Assembly: GCA_013076295.1 (NCBI GenBank)
Contig: RQOL01000915.1
Coordinates: 62,001 to 126,000, forward strand
Direction of reading: 5' to 3'
Source of the DNA: Sanderia malayensis
Taxonomy: Eukaryota; Cnidaria; Scyphozoa; Semaeostomeae; Pelagiidae
DNA length: 64,000 nucleotides
Positions 48,501 to 59,223 of the stretch are shown piece after piece. A program made the translations under genes and the position numbers. Each line of letters opens with the position of its first letter. The stretch's first letter is position 1. The notes below the pieces were generated by a model that saw nothing but the letters and a program-made list of their open reading frames with translations, had not been told where the DNA came from and searched no databases.

Positions 48501-50265
48501 ATCCATTTTTAGACGGCCCTGCAAGATATATGAAGTCCGGCCAGGAGATACACCAAAGTGTTGTCGATGAACTTTTAGCTTTAAGCTCTGTTGGAAAGAT
48601 AGCTTATTTAGAGTTTGTCAACACCAGAATAAAAGCACCGAATAACAAAGTTAGTTTGTTTGAAAAAATACCAAGGAAAAATATCAAGACAGGAATGGAA
48701 AAAAGAAATCTGTTTCAAAGGCAGTCAATATATTGAAGGAAGATCGTCAAGCTTTTGGATTGATGGTTGGAAAGGTTTCAAGCCCTGAAGAAGCACTGCG
48801 GTATCCATTAACGACGGTTCCCTTGGCTTTGGCAACACCCGATAAAGATTTACGGCAAGGTTCTAAAGCAGCATTTCGGAACTTTTTGATGGAAGAAGCC
48901 AAATCTATTTGCAAGGGGCCTCCTCAATTTGCCGATTGGTTCGTCGATGGAATGGCAGCAGTAAAAGCTGTTCCTGCTAAGGAAACTTGGGGTAAATATG
49001 CAGATGCCTTACTTAAATTATGTATGCCTGATGTTTCAGCAAACACACAAAGTTTGGTAATCATATTTGACTCCTATCGTATTGGCACAATCAAGCAGTT
49101 GACGCAGAGTCGTCGTGGTACACCTGGAAGAAGAGTACATATTACAAGTATGGAGCAGATTATGCCAAAAGGCAAAAATTGGGATGCGTTTCTACGCAAC
49201 AGGGAGAACAAGATCGAGTTAATTCAAGCACTAGTTAAACACTACACAAAAGAGAATAACCGGGCAACACTGAAAATCCCTTTGATGATAACAGAAGAAG
49301 AAAAGACCTGGATAATTCGTCAAACAGGAACCGAAGAACTTGATAGTTCAAATCACATCGAAGCTGACACGAGAACAATTCTGGAAGTGTTAAAGTCAAA
49401 TCGTCCTGTAGTTGTAAAAGCTGCTGATACAGATATTTTTGTTCTAATGTGCTACGTGTTTAGTGCCTGCCAGCCTGTTGAAGAATGGATGATGAAGATA
49501 GACTGGGACAGATATGCTACCATCAGTTGCATTCAGAATCATTTTGGTCACGATGTGTGCTCTATTTTGCCAGCTTATCACAGTATAACAGGCTGTGATA
49601 CAACATCTTTTCCTTATGGTGCAGGAAAGACAAAACCATTTAAAAAAATGGTAAAGACAAAGTCAAACAATCTGCTATCAGATCTCGGAAGTAACGATAA
49701 ATCGTTTGAGGATATTAGTAAAGCTGTGAAATTCTTCCATGAAATCATATACAGTGGAAATAGCAAAGAGTCGATAACTGAAACTAGGACAAAAATGTAC
49801 CAGAAGCAAAAAACAAAATCCAGTAGTAGCCTTATCCCGGACGAGAGTAGTGTTGCTGAACGTGTAAAACGGAGTGACTTGCAAACTCTCATATGGAAGC
49901 AGTGTCTGTTGCAAAATATAGTGACCCCAACCTTGGAAAACAGAGGCTGGAAAGAAGAAAATAATGAAATTATGCCTGTATGGTACACAGGGAATCAACT
50001 CCCACCTTGTCTAAACAAGAAGGCACAAAAAAGTCGCCATAAAAGGGGTAGCAGCCAACCTCCCACAAAGAGAAGGAAAGTGAAGCGCAGCAAGAATGAA
50101 CATTCAGCTGACGATTTGTCTTTTGAAGACAATGGCTATGAGGCACAATTGGAGACATCGTCATCAGAAGATGATAATTTCTCCGGCAGCGATAATAGTT
50201 CCTCTGGCGATATGTCTTCAAACTCATCTGAACCTGAATCAAGCTCTTCATCAGATCTGTACTGA
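45581..50265 (+). pseudogene. Academ-like transposase with XPG/FEN-type nuclease region, lightly broken
   Basis: Starts MTTSKAFLDVG, possibly after an intron (acceptor TTTTTTAG). Order: zinc motifs CILC...HSTC and CFVC...YHKKC; basic coiled stretch; DDE-like core with GSWTAFNID, FAHADEAIY, GGFHTVM and AEGSATQAIEGRHYHRG (46856-48364); then FDHVNYSRY; FEN1/XPG-like region (48733-50265) with IIFDSYRIGTIK, HIEADTR, ADTDIFVLM and GCDTTSFPYGAGK; nuclear-localisation-like KRRKVKRSK and a Ser/Asp-rich tail. No CXC cluster. Lesions: TAA at 46373-46375, TGA near 46,616, two more stops and a frameshift near 46,680-46,750, frame changes near 48,330-48,400 and 48,690. Only these few defects separate it from a full-length protein, so it is fairly young. 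Confidence 0.75.
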
Positions 50266-50340
50266 GCAAAATACACTTAAAATCAACTTTCCAAATTTTT
50301 TTACATTTATATTTAAAGGCTTATATTTTTTTGACCACAG

Positions 50341-50604
50341 CTAGGAGATACTAAGTTCCTACCCATTTCATTCAGATTTTAATGCTCTTTTCAGTGAACT
50401 AATCAGACTTGAAAAATTTTGATTTCCCAAAAAAAATTGTATTGTGACGTCATCAATTTCGTTTTTGCTGCCATTATGAAAGTGAAGGAAAAATTTAGGT
50501 GGCACCAAAGTTAAATTTGATCTAAAAGCGACCAGAAACCGTAATCTACCTCTAAAACCTTGACAGGAAAATGGATAAGATATTTCCTGGCATGGACCTG
50601 TCTA
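50341..50604 (-). repeat. right terminal inverted repeat (264 bp)
   Basis: Reverse complement of 44833-45099, starting CTAGGAGATACTAAG. It includes TGACGTCA at 50445-50452. Confidence 0.9.
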
Positions 50605-50607
50605 ATT

Positions 50608-52210
50608 GACATTGATTTGAGTGTCAGCAACTGGTTCTTTTGGAAAGTGCTTTTTGCATTTGTTATTTTCCATGCACACGGACTGAGGATTTAAATTTCA
50701 CATGGTCCATGTGTCATGTGTTTTAGGACCAACTTGTGGTATCTTGCATCCTGTGGATCCGGTATCTCTGCTGATATGAGTTGGTCTACCTGAAAATGAA
50801 CATGATAATTAGCAACTATTATTGAGATCACATACAGAATAGTTTTAACGCATGTCCATCATGACATACTCTGCATTTGATTTTAAATATAATTATATGA
50901 GCAAGAATTATTACAATCTCTCTATCTAAGTATGTAGATATTACCTGTTGTGGTGTTCGTGGTTTATCAGCTTGTGAAAGAAACAGGGTCATGTGTGCAT
51001 GTGGTAGTCCTCTCTTTTGAAATTCTATGACATATACATGTGCTGTGACATGTCCAAGAATGTGGTTGTGTAGTATGTCTTGGAGTAGTTCTTGGAGTTT
51101 CAGTTGAAATACTCGTGTGACAATGTCTGGTCGATCATTGGCCGCCTGATATGGATGTATGTTTTCTTCTATCTCCTTCCATTTAGGATTGGCAGTCATT
51201 GTGAGGAAGATGTGTGGCTTGCCATACTTCCTTACGATTGTCATTGCATCTTGAAAATGTTGATACATAATTCTTTGGCTGCCTGGAAATGTTGAGGGTA
51301 GAATGATAACAAGACCAACATTGATATGTATGGGCTGATTCGAATTGTTAGCCCTGGCCATCTGGTTTTCGATTTCAGCTCTTCTGTTGAGATGATCCAT
51401 CAGGCATGGGTATGTGTCAACACGAAGTTGACGCTGATTGTTCATAATCCAGGTCAGTTTATTGCCTTCTATCTTCGTATATGCATCTACCAGATACTGT
51501 TGAAATAGAAATGATGCAATGTGGATGGCTGAGAATGCATTCCTGACCTAAATTCTATATAAATAGTATTCGGAGAGGGTTAGTTTGGTACGACGGTTAC
51601 GATTGTTATGGTGTTCACCCGCTACATGTGCTGTGGGCAATCGTTGAAGGTCCAAACTGTAACCTCTATCACCATGAAAGAACATCAATGGATAAATGAG
51701 AAGATCGCCACTTGGACTGGTTGCGTAAATCTTCATGAGATCTCCGCGTCTTGTTTGTATCTGCAATTCTCTATCATCAGGTTTCGATGCACCTCCATTC
51801 TGTACTGCGTATATAGCTGCAATTTCTCTGGCATTAGGATTATCAAATCTGCGACCTTGTTGTGGGCGACCTGTTATGATCATTTTTAATGTCGGAACAG
51901 ACTGATTGTTTGCAATAGCTTGCTGCTGCTGTTCCTGCAATATTTCACCCATGTTTCGAAAATGTTGTGCAAGTCAATCGACTGCCATTAACTCATTCTG
52001 GAGAAGTGCAACAATGTCCAAATCAAGACATCGTTCTCTTGCAGTGTTTTGCCGTTCCTGCAATGCTTGTTGCATATCCATGATGTAAAGTTCTGCGTAT
52101 GATGCCATGGCCATTAGTGAGTTGTATTGGCGGAAGTGCTTTAAGAAATACTTTAATTCGGCAGTATCAACAGTGTAAAAATGCATAACACTGTTTGGAG
52201 GGGGTTCCAT
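50608..52210 (-). pseudogene. Helitron Rep half (HUH endonuclease)
   Basis: Starts near MEPPPNSVMHFY (52210) and carries the Helitron N-terminal signature, including KMIITGRP, IYPLMFFHGDRGY, NNQRQLRVDTYP, FLTMTANPKW and the HUH metal site in GLPHAHMTLF. A 155-bp intron (50790-50944, GTAATA...TTTTCAG) joins TPQQ to VDQLISAE in frame. Lesions: TGA at 51974-51976, TAG at 51548-51550, and a frameshift after HGPC near 50,700. The next exon (NPQSVCMENNKCKKHFPKE) runs straight into the transposon at 50604. Confidence 0.85.
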
Positions 52211-52396
52211 TTGATCCAGAGTGATTAAAACTCAATATGTTAGCCAATATGTTAGTCAATATGTTGCTGAAGTACGCCTCCAACAGCGAGGTTTGACACA
52301 TCGACCATGAGACAGTACAGGTTAGTATGTGACAGGTTAGACTCTCCGATAACCCAGAAACCATCAATGACGATGATTTGACAACTACAATGCTTT

Positions 52397-53666
52397 GTGA
52401 TCCTAATGTATGACCGATCAAGTTCTTTGGCAGAAGTGAACGATTGCAGAAAACATTTCTTTACGAAAAAGTACAGACTAATTGATGTCATACCGCCGAC
52501 AAAGGATCCCTTGGATCAGCACTTTCAGCACGTTCGGAGCTGCATATCAATGTGGGTAAGCAAATATATTGTTATTGTTTTCGCTTTATTATGACTCGAT
52601 ATTTACCTGCAGGAAAAGTCAGAAACGTTGTAAATGATCTTAGTGAATGCGTGTCAGTACAATACTCTTACTGCAGAAAGCATTGTTAAGGTTTTTATGC
52701 ATCAAAGTTGCAAAAACTGTAAAACATTTGCTATGAGTTTAACCCAGTTTACAAGGGGCAAGATTTGTGGTCGCAATCCTGATCACAATCTTGATCGTGA
52801 AAAAGTGTACCGTGTTTTAAACAGGTTGATAATGATCGCTACAATCCTCCAAATATTTGACCTTACTTCGTAAGCAGATGACATTCCAGATGTTAAACCC
52901 AGTTTACAAGGGGCAAGATTTGTGGTTGCAATCCTGATCACAACGTTGATCCTGAAAAAGTGTACCGTGTTTTAAACAGCTTGATAATGATTGCTACAAT
53001 CCTCCAAAAATTTGACCCCACTTCGTAAGTAGATGAAATTCCAGCTGTTTGGTGTAAGCGCTTCGCAAATTGTTATCTCCATCGAATAATGCTGCATCTG
53101 GTATAAATTGTTTACTGGTGCTATTTATCTTTAGCACTGCGTGGCCTTGTTATACCACACAGGCCTCCTCCTGTTTGCTTCTTCTTTGTTCTCCGTAACT
53201 ATACTTGTGCTGTAGTGCTGTACAAATGAATAGCGATTTGGATCCGTTTTTGCTTGACAACTTTGCAAAGAAAACTTTTGCAATCCAGAACGTAATGAAC
53301 AAATGTTAGCTACATGTAAATGGGGTATTTTTTGTTCCTTTCCCTTCTTGAAAGAAAAATTTAACTTTTAGGTGCGTCTGGGGGCAAAGCTGTGAAAAGG
53401 TGCAAGCACTACCTGATCCTACATTTTGGGGTTGGGAAAAAATTGAAGGAAAGTTTTCACCTCGCTGGACAACGATAGAGGGAGTAAAAGTACTCCATGA
53501 ATTAGGGCACTTCAAATGCAAAGAAGGGTGTTTGTCTGGAAGATGCCAATGCAAAAGAGCTGATCTGCCATGTACAGAGCTTTGCAGCGGGGCGGTTGAC
53601 CATTTGGGATCTCTTGCTGAGCTGGACAATATGACAGCAAACTCAAGGAAATGTTTGCATCAATGA
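52397..53666 (+). pseudogene. C-terminal end of a third transposase relative, with CXC cluster
   Basis: Exon 1 (about 52397-52555) reads MYDRSSSLAEVNDCRKHF...IPPTKDPLDQH; a GTAAGC donor and an AG acceptor near 53,371 give exon 2 (about 53372-53666): CVWGQSCEKVQALPDPTFWG, then FKCKEGCLSGRCQCKRADLPC. The cysteine pattern matches the tesmin/TSO1-like CXC tail of the tandem-unit transposase, and the preceding segments are the C-terminal region of this family. The DDE core and nuclease region are not upstream, where the Helitron begins. The intron contains a 155-bp tandem duplication. Confidence 0.55.
52741..53050. repeat. 155-bp tandem duplication
   Basis: Bases 52741-52895 are repeated at 52896-53050 with about ten differences; each copy carries CTTCGTAAG, a donor-like site. 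Lies within the putative intron of the CXC fragment. Confidence 0.85.
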
Positions 53667-53667
53667 G

Positions 53668-55255
53668 AGATTAAGAAGCCAGAGGAAAACGTTCGCAAAA
53701 TTCTCATCCTTATCAAAGAAGACTTTATAAACCCATTTGCCAATAACATTGACTGTGATCGACTTTTTAACCTGGCATCTGGGAAACCCCTGTCAGATCA
53801 AATAGCAGAAGAACTGCTGTTGAGTTCGTTGAAAAGAGAGGCCAAAAACTGTGTAGAAAATTTGGTGACAGACGTGAAGAAAGTTTGAGTCAGAGTCTCG
53901 TGCTATTGGATCCGATAAAAAGGGTCCCATGGCATGGTTTCAATGATGCAAAAAGAAAGGCCAAGGTTACATTTAAGGGTAAAGCAAAAGATATTTCAGT
54001 TCAACGGGATATTATGGGTATCCTTATGGCCAAAGCATGCCAAGAAAATGCGTCAATTGATGATGACAAAGCATTGTCGTATTCTCTTTCACCAGTGCCA
54101 CTCTCACTAGCAACACCAACTGATGGTCTCAGGAGAAAAACGGTCAAAAGCAAATAGTTTCAGACGCACTTAGCTCAAATATAATCAAAATTAATTCCGT
54201 TGAAAATCCTACATGCTGTATTTTAAATCTCGTTGCCACAATTCGGTGCATCTGATACCTTCAGAGCACTGGCCAAGAAAATATTCAATGAACTCCCTAA
54301 CAACTGTGATATGGTGTATGTTGCATGCAATTCCTATGCTGTGCAATCCATAAAGAGTACTGAAAGGCTGCTTGGAGGTCAATCAGAAGAATTCTTTATA
54401 AGCAACCCGAATATCCGAATTCCACCAGACGTCAAGAGGTTGCTAAGCAACGGAAACAATAAAGAACGATTGTTCGAGCTTATTGAAGAAGTATGGGCAG
54501 AGAAAACGGGAAATCTTGGTAATCAACAATGGTCGTGCAACCACTTGCATCATTTGATCACCTTCAAGAGATATAGAGGTTCCAGTCATTCTATTAAGAA
54601 ATCAAGCAGAAAATCTGAAGTTATATATTGATAATGGAACAGGAAGGCACAGAGGAATGTTAGACTTATCTTCTTGTGAACTTTCTCCACAACATTAACA
54701 AGCCCTCCCTGGGGTACATGCTTTCATTGACAATGACTATGTGTCCTGTTTTTTTCGCAAGGGTGAAAAAGCTTGCTGGAAATTGTTAAAAGACAACCAG
54801 GAGTTTTCAACAATGTTTGGTCAGTTAGGTGTCGAAGTCTGTGTCCACGAGTTTGTTATTGCGAGCATTGAAAAGTTTGCATGTAGACGGTACGGTGAAA
54901 GGAACCTCACTTCAATTGACAGTACACGCAGAAAGATATTTTGGGGAAACTTTGTCAGAGAAGAGAAAATAACTGAACTTTCGTTGTTGCCTCCATGTAG
55001 TACTAGCCCGCTGCTTCACATCAGACGAGCAAACTATGTTGCCTGTATCTGGAGGCAGGATTTTTCACCTCTAATGAGCGTAGAATGCCCAAAGATGCAC
55101 GGCTGGAAAATGATTTTTATGAGCAATGGGTGACAATTCCGTATCCCGAGGACATAGCAGAACTATTGATAGATTTAGATGCAGACAAAATGGAAGATGG
55201 AAGTATCGATTTGAGGCAGGAGATAGATTTTTCTGATGACGACGACGATGTATGA
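53668..55255 (+). pseudogene. middle and C-terminal part of another transposase relative
   Basis: Broken frames in order: DCDRLFNLASGKPLSDQ (53,750s); LSPVPLSLATPTDGLRR (53885-54157), like PLTTVPLALATPDKDLR of the 5.8-kb element; MVYVACNSYAVQSIKSTERL (54233-54631), the first acidic motif of the nuclease; VHAFIDNDYVSCFFRKGEK (54741-55133), the helix-turn part; WGNFVREEKITELSLLPP; and an acidic end ...SDDDDDV (stop TGA 55253-55255). The EAD and DTD motifs fall in a damaged gap near 54,540-54,700. It sits after, not before, the CXC fragment, so two copies or a rearrangement are present. Confidence 0.55.
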
Positions 55256-55858
55256 ATATGGTAGATACTGCCGAATTGTTGAAGTAATTTTCTGTAATTT
55301 CAACCTATCTTTTTATTTGAGTTTGAAATAATTCAATTTCACATTTTTGTACTCTCCCCCAAAAACTTTAGTATTTAGTATAGCTCTCCCTCAAAAGTCA
55401 TTTCAAAAGGTCGTTCATCTATATTTGAGTGCATTAACAGAGTACATGGTCAGTTAGGGATGGTTTTCAGCCATTTACCGAAAAAAGTCAAAAACCCACT
55501 TTGACCACCAATTATTGGGAAAACACCCCCCAACTCGGTCGACCCACATCAAAAGTCCCAGCTCAGGTGACAATGCTCCCCCTTGACCCTCTGGTCTATA
55601 TGCACAGTTGGTGAAAAAATTAAAAATAGCGTTACGAAAGCTGTCACCAACCAAAGCAAGTGTTTGGTGATTTGTTTTCGCAGTGGGCCTATGAAAGTTC
55701 AAAGTTCTACATGTGTGACAAATCAGTCAAACATACTAAAATTGTACCAAAAATGCCTAATTATACTTACGATTCACCTTCATTTGGACGTAATACGTAA
55801 CCTTGAATTTAGCGTGATGCAGGAGTCACAAGAAAAACATTTTTGGCATTAAACAGCA
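55256..55858. other. no gene seen
   Basis: AT-rich with short frames only; no repeat or splice pattern supports a gene. Confidence 0.4.
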
Positions 55859-56190
55859 TTAAACTGTAGAGTATACAATATTGCTTTTATGTATGCAGTT
55901 AAGTAACTCGTTTGGATAAACAGATGGAACAGAGACAATTTCATCTGTGATTAGGTTACCTCCGGTGATTGATTTAAAACCCATGTTAAAAAATGCTCCG
56001 AACATATCACTGAAGATTTTGAAGCTTCCCATTTGACACATTTCGTTTTCGTAAAGTTGAACCATTTGCACCTCCTTGCCTTTCCTTCCGGATGATCAAC
56101 ATTAAAAAATGGAATACGATGCAGGGAATATTCTTTTCTGAATCTTTTATGTTGGAGCAACCCCCAGCATGCATCTTTCACGTATTATTA
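55859..56190 (-). pseudogene. THAP-type zinc-finger fragment
   Basis: The minus strand reads YSLHRIPFFNVDHPEGKARR, then KWFNFTKTKCVKWEASKSSV and ICSEHF, matching the SFHRFP, KRKW and C-x2-H parts of a THAP DNA-binding domain. The N-terminal Cys pair is not intact: only one Cys (DACWG) is in this frame, and a neighbouring frame supplies CMLGVA, implying a frameshift. The downstream sequence is not recognised. It could be a relic of a THAP-bearing transposon (P element or Kolobok) or of a host gene. Confidence 0.5.
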
Positions 56191-56444
56191 ACCAAAAAAT
56201 AAAGACACCTGACAATCACTTCTTTGTTAGGCTGAAGTTGAATTCAAAAAAGCTCTGCACAGCTCAACGCAGGGTTCTGGTTTCTACGTCACATTATTCT
56301 CTTCTCTTAAATTGTGTGAAAAACAATTGCAAAATTCTTGCCTTCGGGGGCAACTTCCACAAAAACAGTAAAACATAGAAACAAATTGCAATTTCGAAAA
56401 CAGCCCAACACAAATACCTTGCACTGATTTTTTCACGTAAAACC

Positions 56445-56755
56445 TTTATTTTGCTTTAAGTTTTTCCCAGTTAATTTTCTGAGTTTGAAATTGCAGAAAT
56501 TGTTTTCAATGATTTATGATAGCGACAATTAACTTTTTCAAATAACTGTTGAACATGAAGATTATTAACCATTAATGAAATATCTTCTTCAAACAACTTT
56601 TGTTTTTGTTGTAATGCAAGTTTGCTTTTGAAAGTTTACCAATCTGGATGTCCACACATGATTCCACTGCTTTACACTCCTTTATTAATTTGCCTAGCTG
56701 TTCAATCATTTCTGTTGTTAACTTACACTAATTTTTTTCAAATCAGGTTTGGTTT
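56445..56755 (-). pseudogene. 3' end of an unrecognised gene next to the copia element
   Basis: Minus-strand frames EMIEQLGKLIKECKAVESCV, then LQQKQKLFEEDISLMVNNLH through CRYHKSLKTISAISNSEN and a stop, followed within 40 bases by AATAAA (56445-56450 on plus). A one-base frame change separates the two. The first 240 bp also occur at 62557-62798, where the upstream part of the same gene begins. Protein looks coiled-coil; no family recognised. Confidence 0.35.
56517..56755 (-). repeat. 240-bp direct repeat, left copy (target duplication or LTR part)
   Basis: About 97% identical to 62557-62798. It lies immediately outside the 185-bp LTR-like segment. See the findings for the two readings of this repeat. 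Confidence 0.7.
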
Positions 56756-56940
56756 GTTAGATAGCAGAGTTAGACAACATTGAGGACACATTCGTAACAG
56801 AACATAACAAAACTTGAAGAATATAGTCAACATAACACAACAGTAGAACGGAATCGAATGATCATAATAGAACGATAGTTCAAAGTTCATTGTTCGATAA
56901 TGTTTCTGGACGGGGGTTCATTAAAGTCTCAATAACAACA
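56756..56940 (-). repeat. 3' LTR, 185 bp in the short reading
   Basis: Starts TGTTGTTATTGAG directly after the polypurine tract and ends CTATCTAACA: TGTT...AACA termini, typical of copia LTRs. If the adjoining 240-bp repeat is counted, the LTR would be 424 bp (56517-56940), ending TATCA. Confidence 0.5.
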
Positions 56941-56950
56941 AATTCTCCCA

Positions 56951-59223
56951 CTAGGCTTTAATGAAGGAAAGTCCTAGTTTATCCAGCATACCAGCAAAAC
57001 GCTTTGAAGTCAATGGCTTCGTTAGAACATCTGCGTACATATCATTTGTGCTACAATACTTTAGTTGAATGTTTCCATTTGCAACTGCTTCTCTTGTGAA
57101 ATGATAACTCAATTCAATATGTTTTACTTTTGAATGAAATACAGGGTTTCGCGCGATAGCGAGAGTAGCTTGATTGTCTTCATTTATGCATATAGCACCG
57201 TAATCAGAGTCATTGAACTCCGAAAATAATTGACGTAGGAATATTGCTTCCTTGGTTGCATGACTCAACGCGATGTATTCAGCTTGTGCAGTGGATGTGC
57301 TTACACATTTTTGTTTTCCACTATACCAGCTGATAGCTCCACATCGAAGCATAAAAACATATCCAGAAACAGAATGTCGATCATCTTTGTTACGAGCAAA
57401 ATCAGCATCCGAGTAACCAATTACTTGTCCGTCAGTTTGGCAATACCATAGAGCGAAATTCTTAGTCCCTTTAAGGTAACGTAATACTCGTTTTGCAGCA
57501 TTCAAATGTGCTTGAGTAGGAGCTGCACTGTATTTTGCAACATTAGATACAGCGTATTGTATATCTGGTCTCGTTCCCAAAGCAGCATACAGTAAACTGC
57601 CTACTAAGGATTGAAACATTGTTTTGTGTACTGGCTTAGAGAATCCATCATCCTTCTGAAGTACAACGTTTGGATCAGATGGCGTTGATACGGGCTTTGC
57701 TTCAGTAAGTCCATATTTATCGACAAGTTTTTCAATATAAGCATTTTGAGTAAGTCCGATACGCGATTCTTCTTGTATGCAGCCAATACCCAAAATATAA
57801 TGCAGAGGTCCCATGTCCTTCATGACAAAATGCTTCATTAACATCGATTTCAATTCATCCATTGTTTTAGAATTTTCTGTAACCAAAACAAGATCGTCAA
57901 CGTAGAGGCTTACAAATGTTAACGGTTCATTCCTCTTAAAAACACAACAATCTGACTTTAATTGATGGAATCCAATTTGTTCCATTAAATCACAAAATTT
58001 AATATTCCAACAACGAGGCGACTGTTTAAGTCCATACAAGGATCTTTCAAGGCGACAAACAAGGTGTTCATTTCCGGGCACAATATATCCTGGGGGTTGC
58101 TCCATATAGACTTCTTCAGCTAGAGAACCATTCAAGAATGCTGTAGTAACATCCATTTGATGTATCATAAAATTATTTTGCACCGAATAAGCCAACAATG
58201 CACGTAAAGTATCAAGACGTACAACTGGAGCAAAAGTTTCATTAAAATCAATTCCTGGCTTTTGGGCGTATCCCTTTGCAACTAGACGTGCCTTGTACCT
58301 TTCGATAGAACCATTATTGTCAGTTTTGACTTTAAAAATCCAACGACATCCAACAGGTTTCCGTCCCTCTGGAAGTTCAACTAATTTCCAGGTATTCATT
58401 TTATTCAGTGCTTCCATCTCTTCATCTACAGCTTGTTTCCAGTGCATAGCTTCAGGTGTTTCTAGTGCTTCCTCTATACTTTGTGGTTCACATATGCCAT
58501 GAAAGAATAAACAATGTTGCATAACACTAGAGTCACCAATTAAATCAAGAAACTCGAGTTCTTTATCACCTGCCCAGTCTCCTAGCCATCTTGGTTTCCG
58601 ACTTACACGTCCAGAACGAGTTGTAGTGACACTATCATCCCTTTTGTCTGCATCACTATTATTTATTTCAGCTTCAGGCACATCATCTTAGAAATCAGAC
58701 TGCAAGTCAGGATCATGAACATCTGTTCCAATCTTGGTCACATCTGATGGCTCAGCATCTACAGGAGTTACAGTGATTTCATCTCCTTTAAAGTTCACTT
58801 CTTTAAAAACAACATCACGACGAATAACAAGACATTTGTTCTTCTCATCATACAAACGATAGCTTTTAGTGCCTTTCTGGTACCCTAAAAACCGCATTTG
58901 TTCTGATTTTGCTTCCATCTTCCTTCGATAAGGGTTAGGTTTCAGTGCAAAAGCAGTACATCCAAACCCACGTAAATGTTTCACTGTAGGCTTCCTTCCA
59001 TACCATCTTTCAAATGGTGATACTCCCACTGATGTTACTGGCAAACGATTTTGTACATAACATGCAGTAGATACAGACTCTGCCCAAAATTCTCTTGGCA
59101 ATCCTGCATGCTCTAATTGGCTCAATGCCATCTCTTGAAGTGTTCGATTTAGGCGCTCGGACACTCCATTCTGCTGAGGGGTAAACGGTGCTGTTTTTTC
59201 ATGTCTAATCCCTTTTGATTTAA
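56951..59223 (-). pseudogene. copia integrase C-terminal part, reverse transcriptase and RNase H
   Basis: Two frames in the same phase separated by a TAA at 58688-58690. Upstream (58688-59223): end of the integrase core with SERLNRTLQEM and the WYGRKPTVKHLRGFGC motif. Downstream (56951-58681): MEALNKMNTWKLVELPEG opening of the copia RT, VTTAFLNGSL, SLYVDDLVLV (the YVDD active site), then RNase H with GYSDADFA and STAQAEYIALS, ending at TAA/TAG 56951-56953. The enzymes would copy element RNA and process the RNA strand. Only the single stop and the inserted element break it, which suggests a recent insertion. Confidence 0.85.

Larger units (their letters stand above)
44833..50604 (+). mobile_element. 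5,772-bp DNA transposon, Academ-like, inserted in the Helitron
   Basis: Begins TAGACAGGTCCATGCC and ends with its reverse complement; inverted repeats are 267 and 264 bp. The flanks carry the 3-bp duplication ATT (44830-44832 and 50605-50607). Removing element plus one ATT rejoins the Helitron reading frame exactly at the GTC AAT|GGC TAT codons. Three-base duplications, long inverted repeats and an XPG-like nuclease in the product point to the Academ superfamily; PIF/Harbinger is less likely because the target is not TWA and the protein differs. Confidence 0.75.
42207..52210 (-). mobile_element. autonomous Helitron, dead, split by another transposon
   Basis: One Rep-helicase gene read from 52210 to 42207 with a 5.8-kb transposon at 44833-50604 inside it. 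The combination of a Helitron_like_N Rep region and a PIF1-type helicase in one polypeptide is diagnostic of Helitrons. Coordinates cover only the coding part; true ends not found. Whether it mobilised the satellite-bearing Helitrons is unknown. Confidence 0.85.

Noticed and set aside
44833..50604. Reading the 5.8-kb element as a TA- or TTAA-target transposon
   Set aside because: Flanks do contain TA next to GACAGG, but only the 3-bp ATT duplication restores the interrupted Helitron frame.
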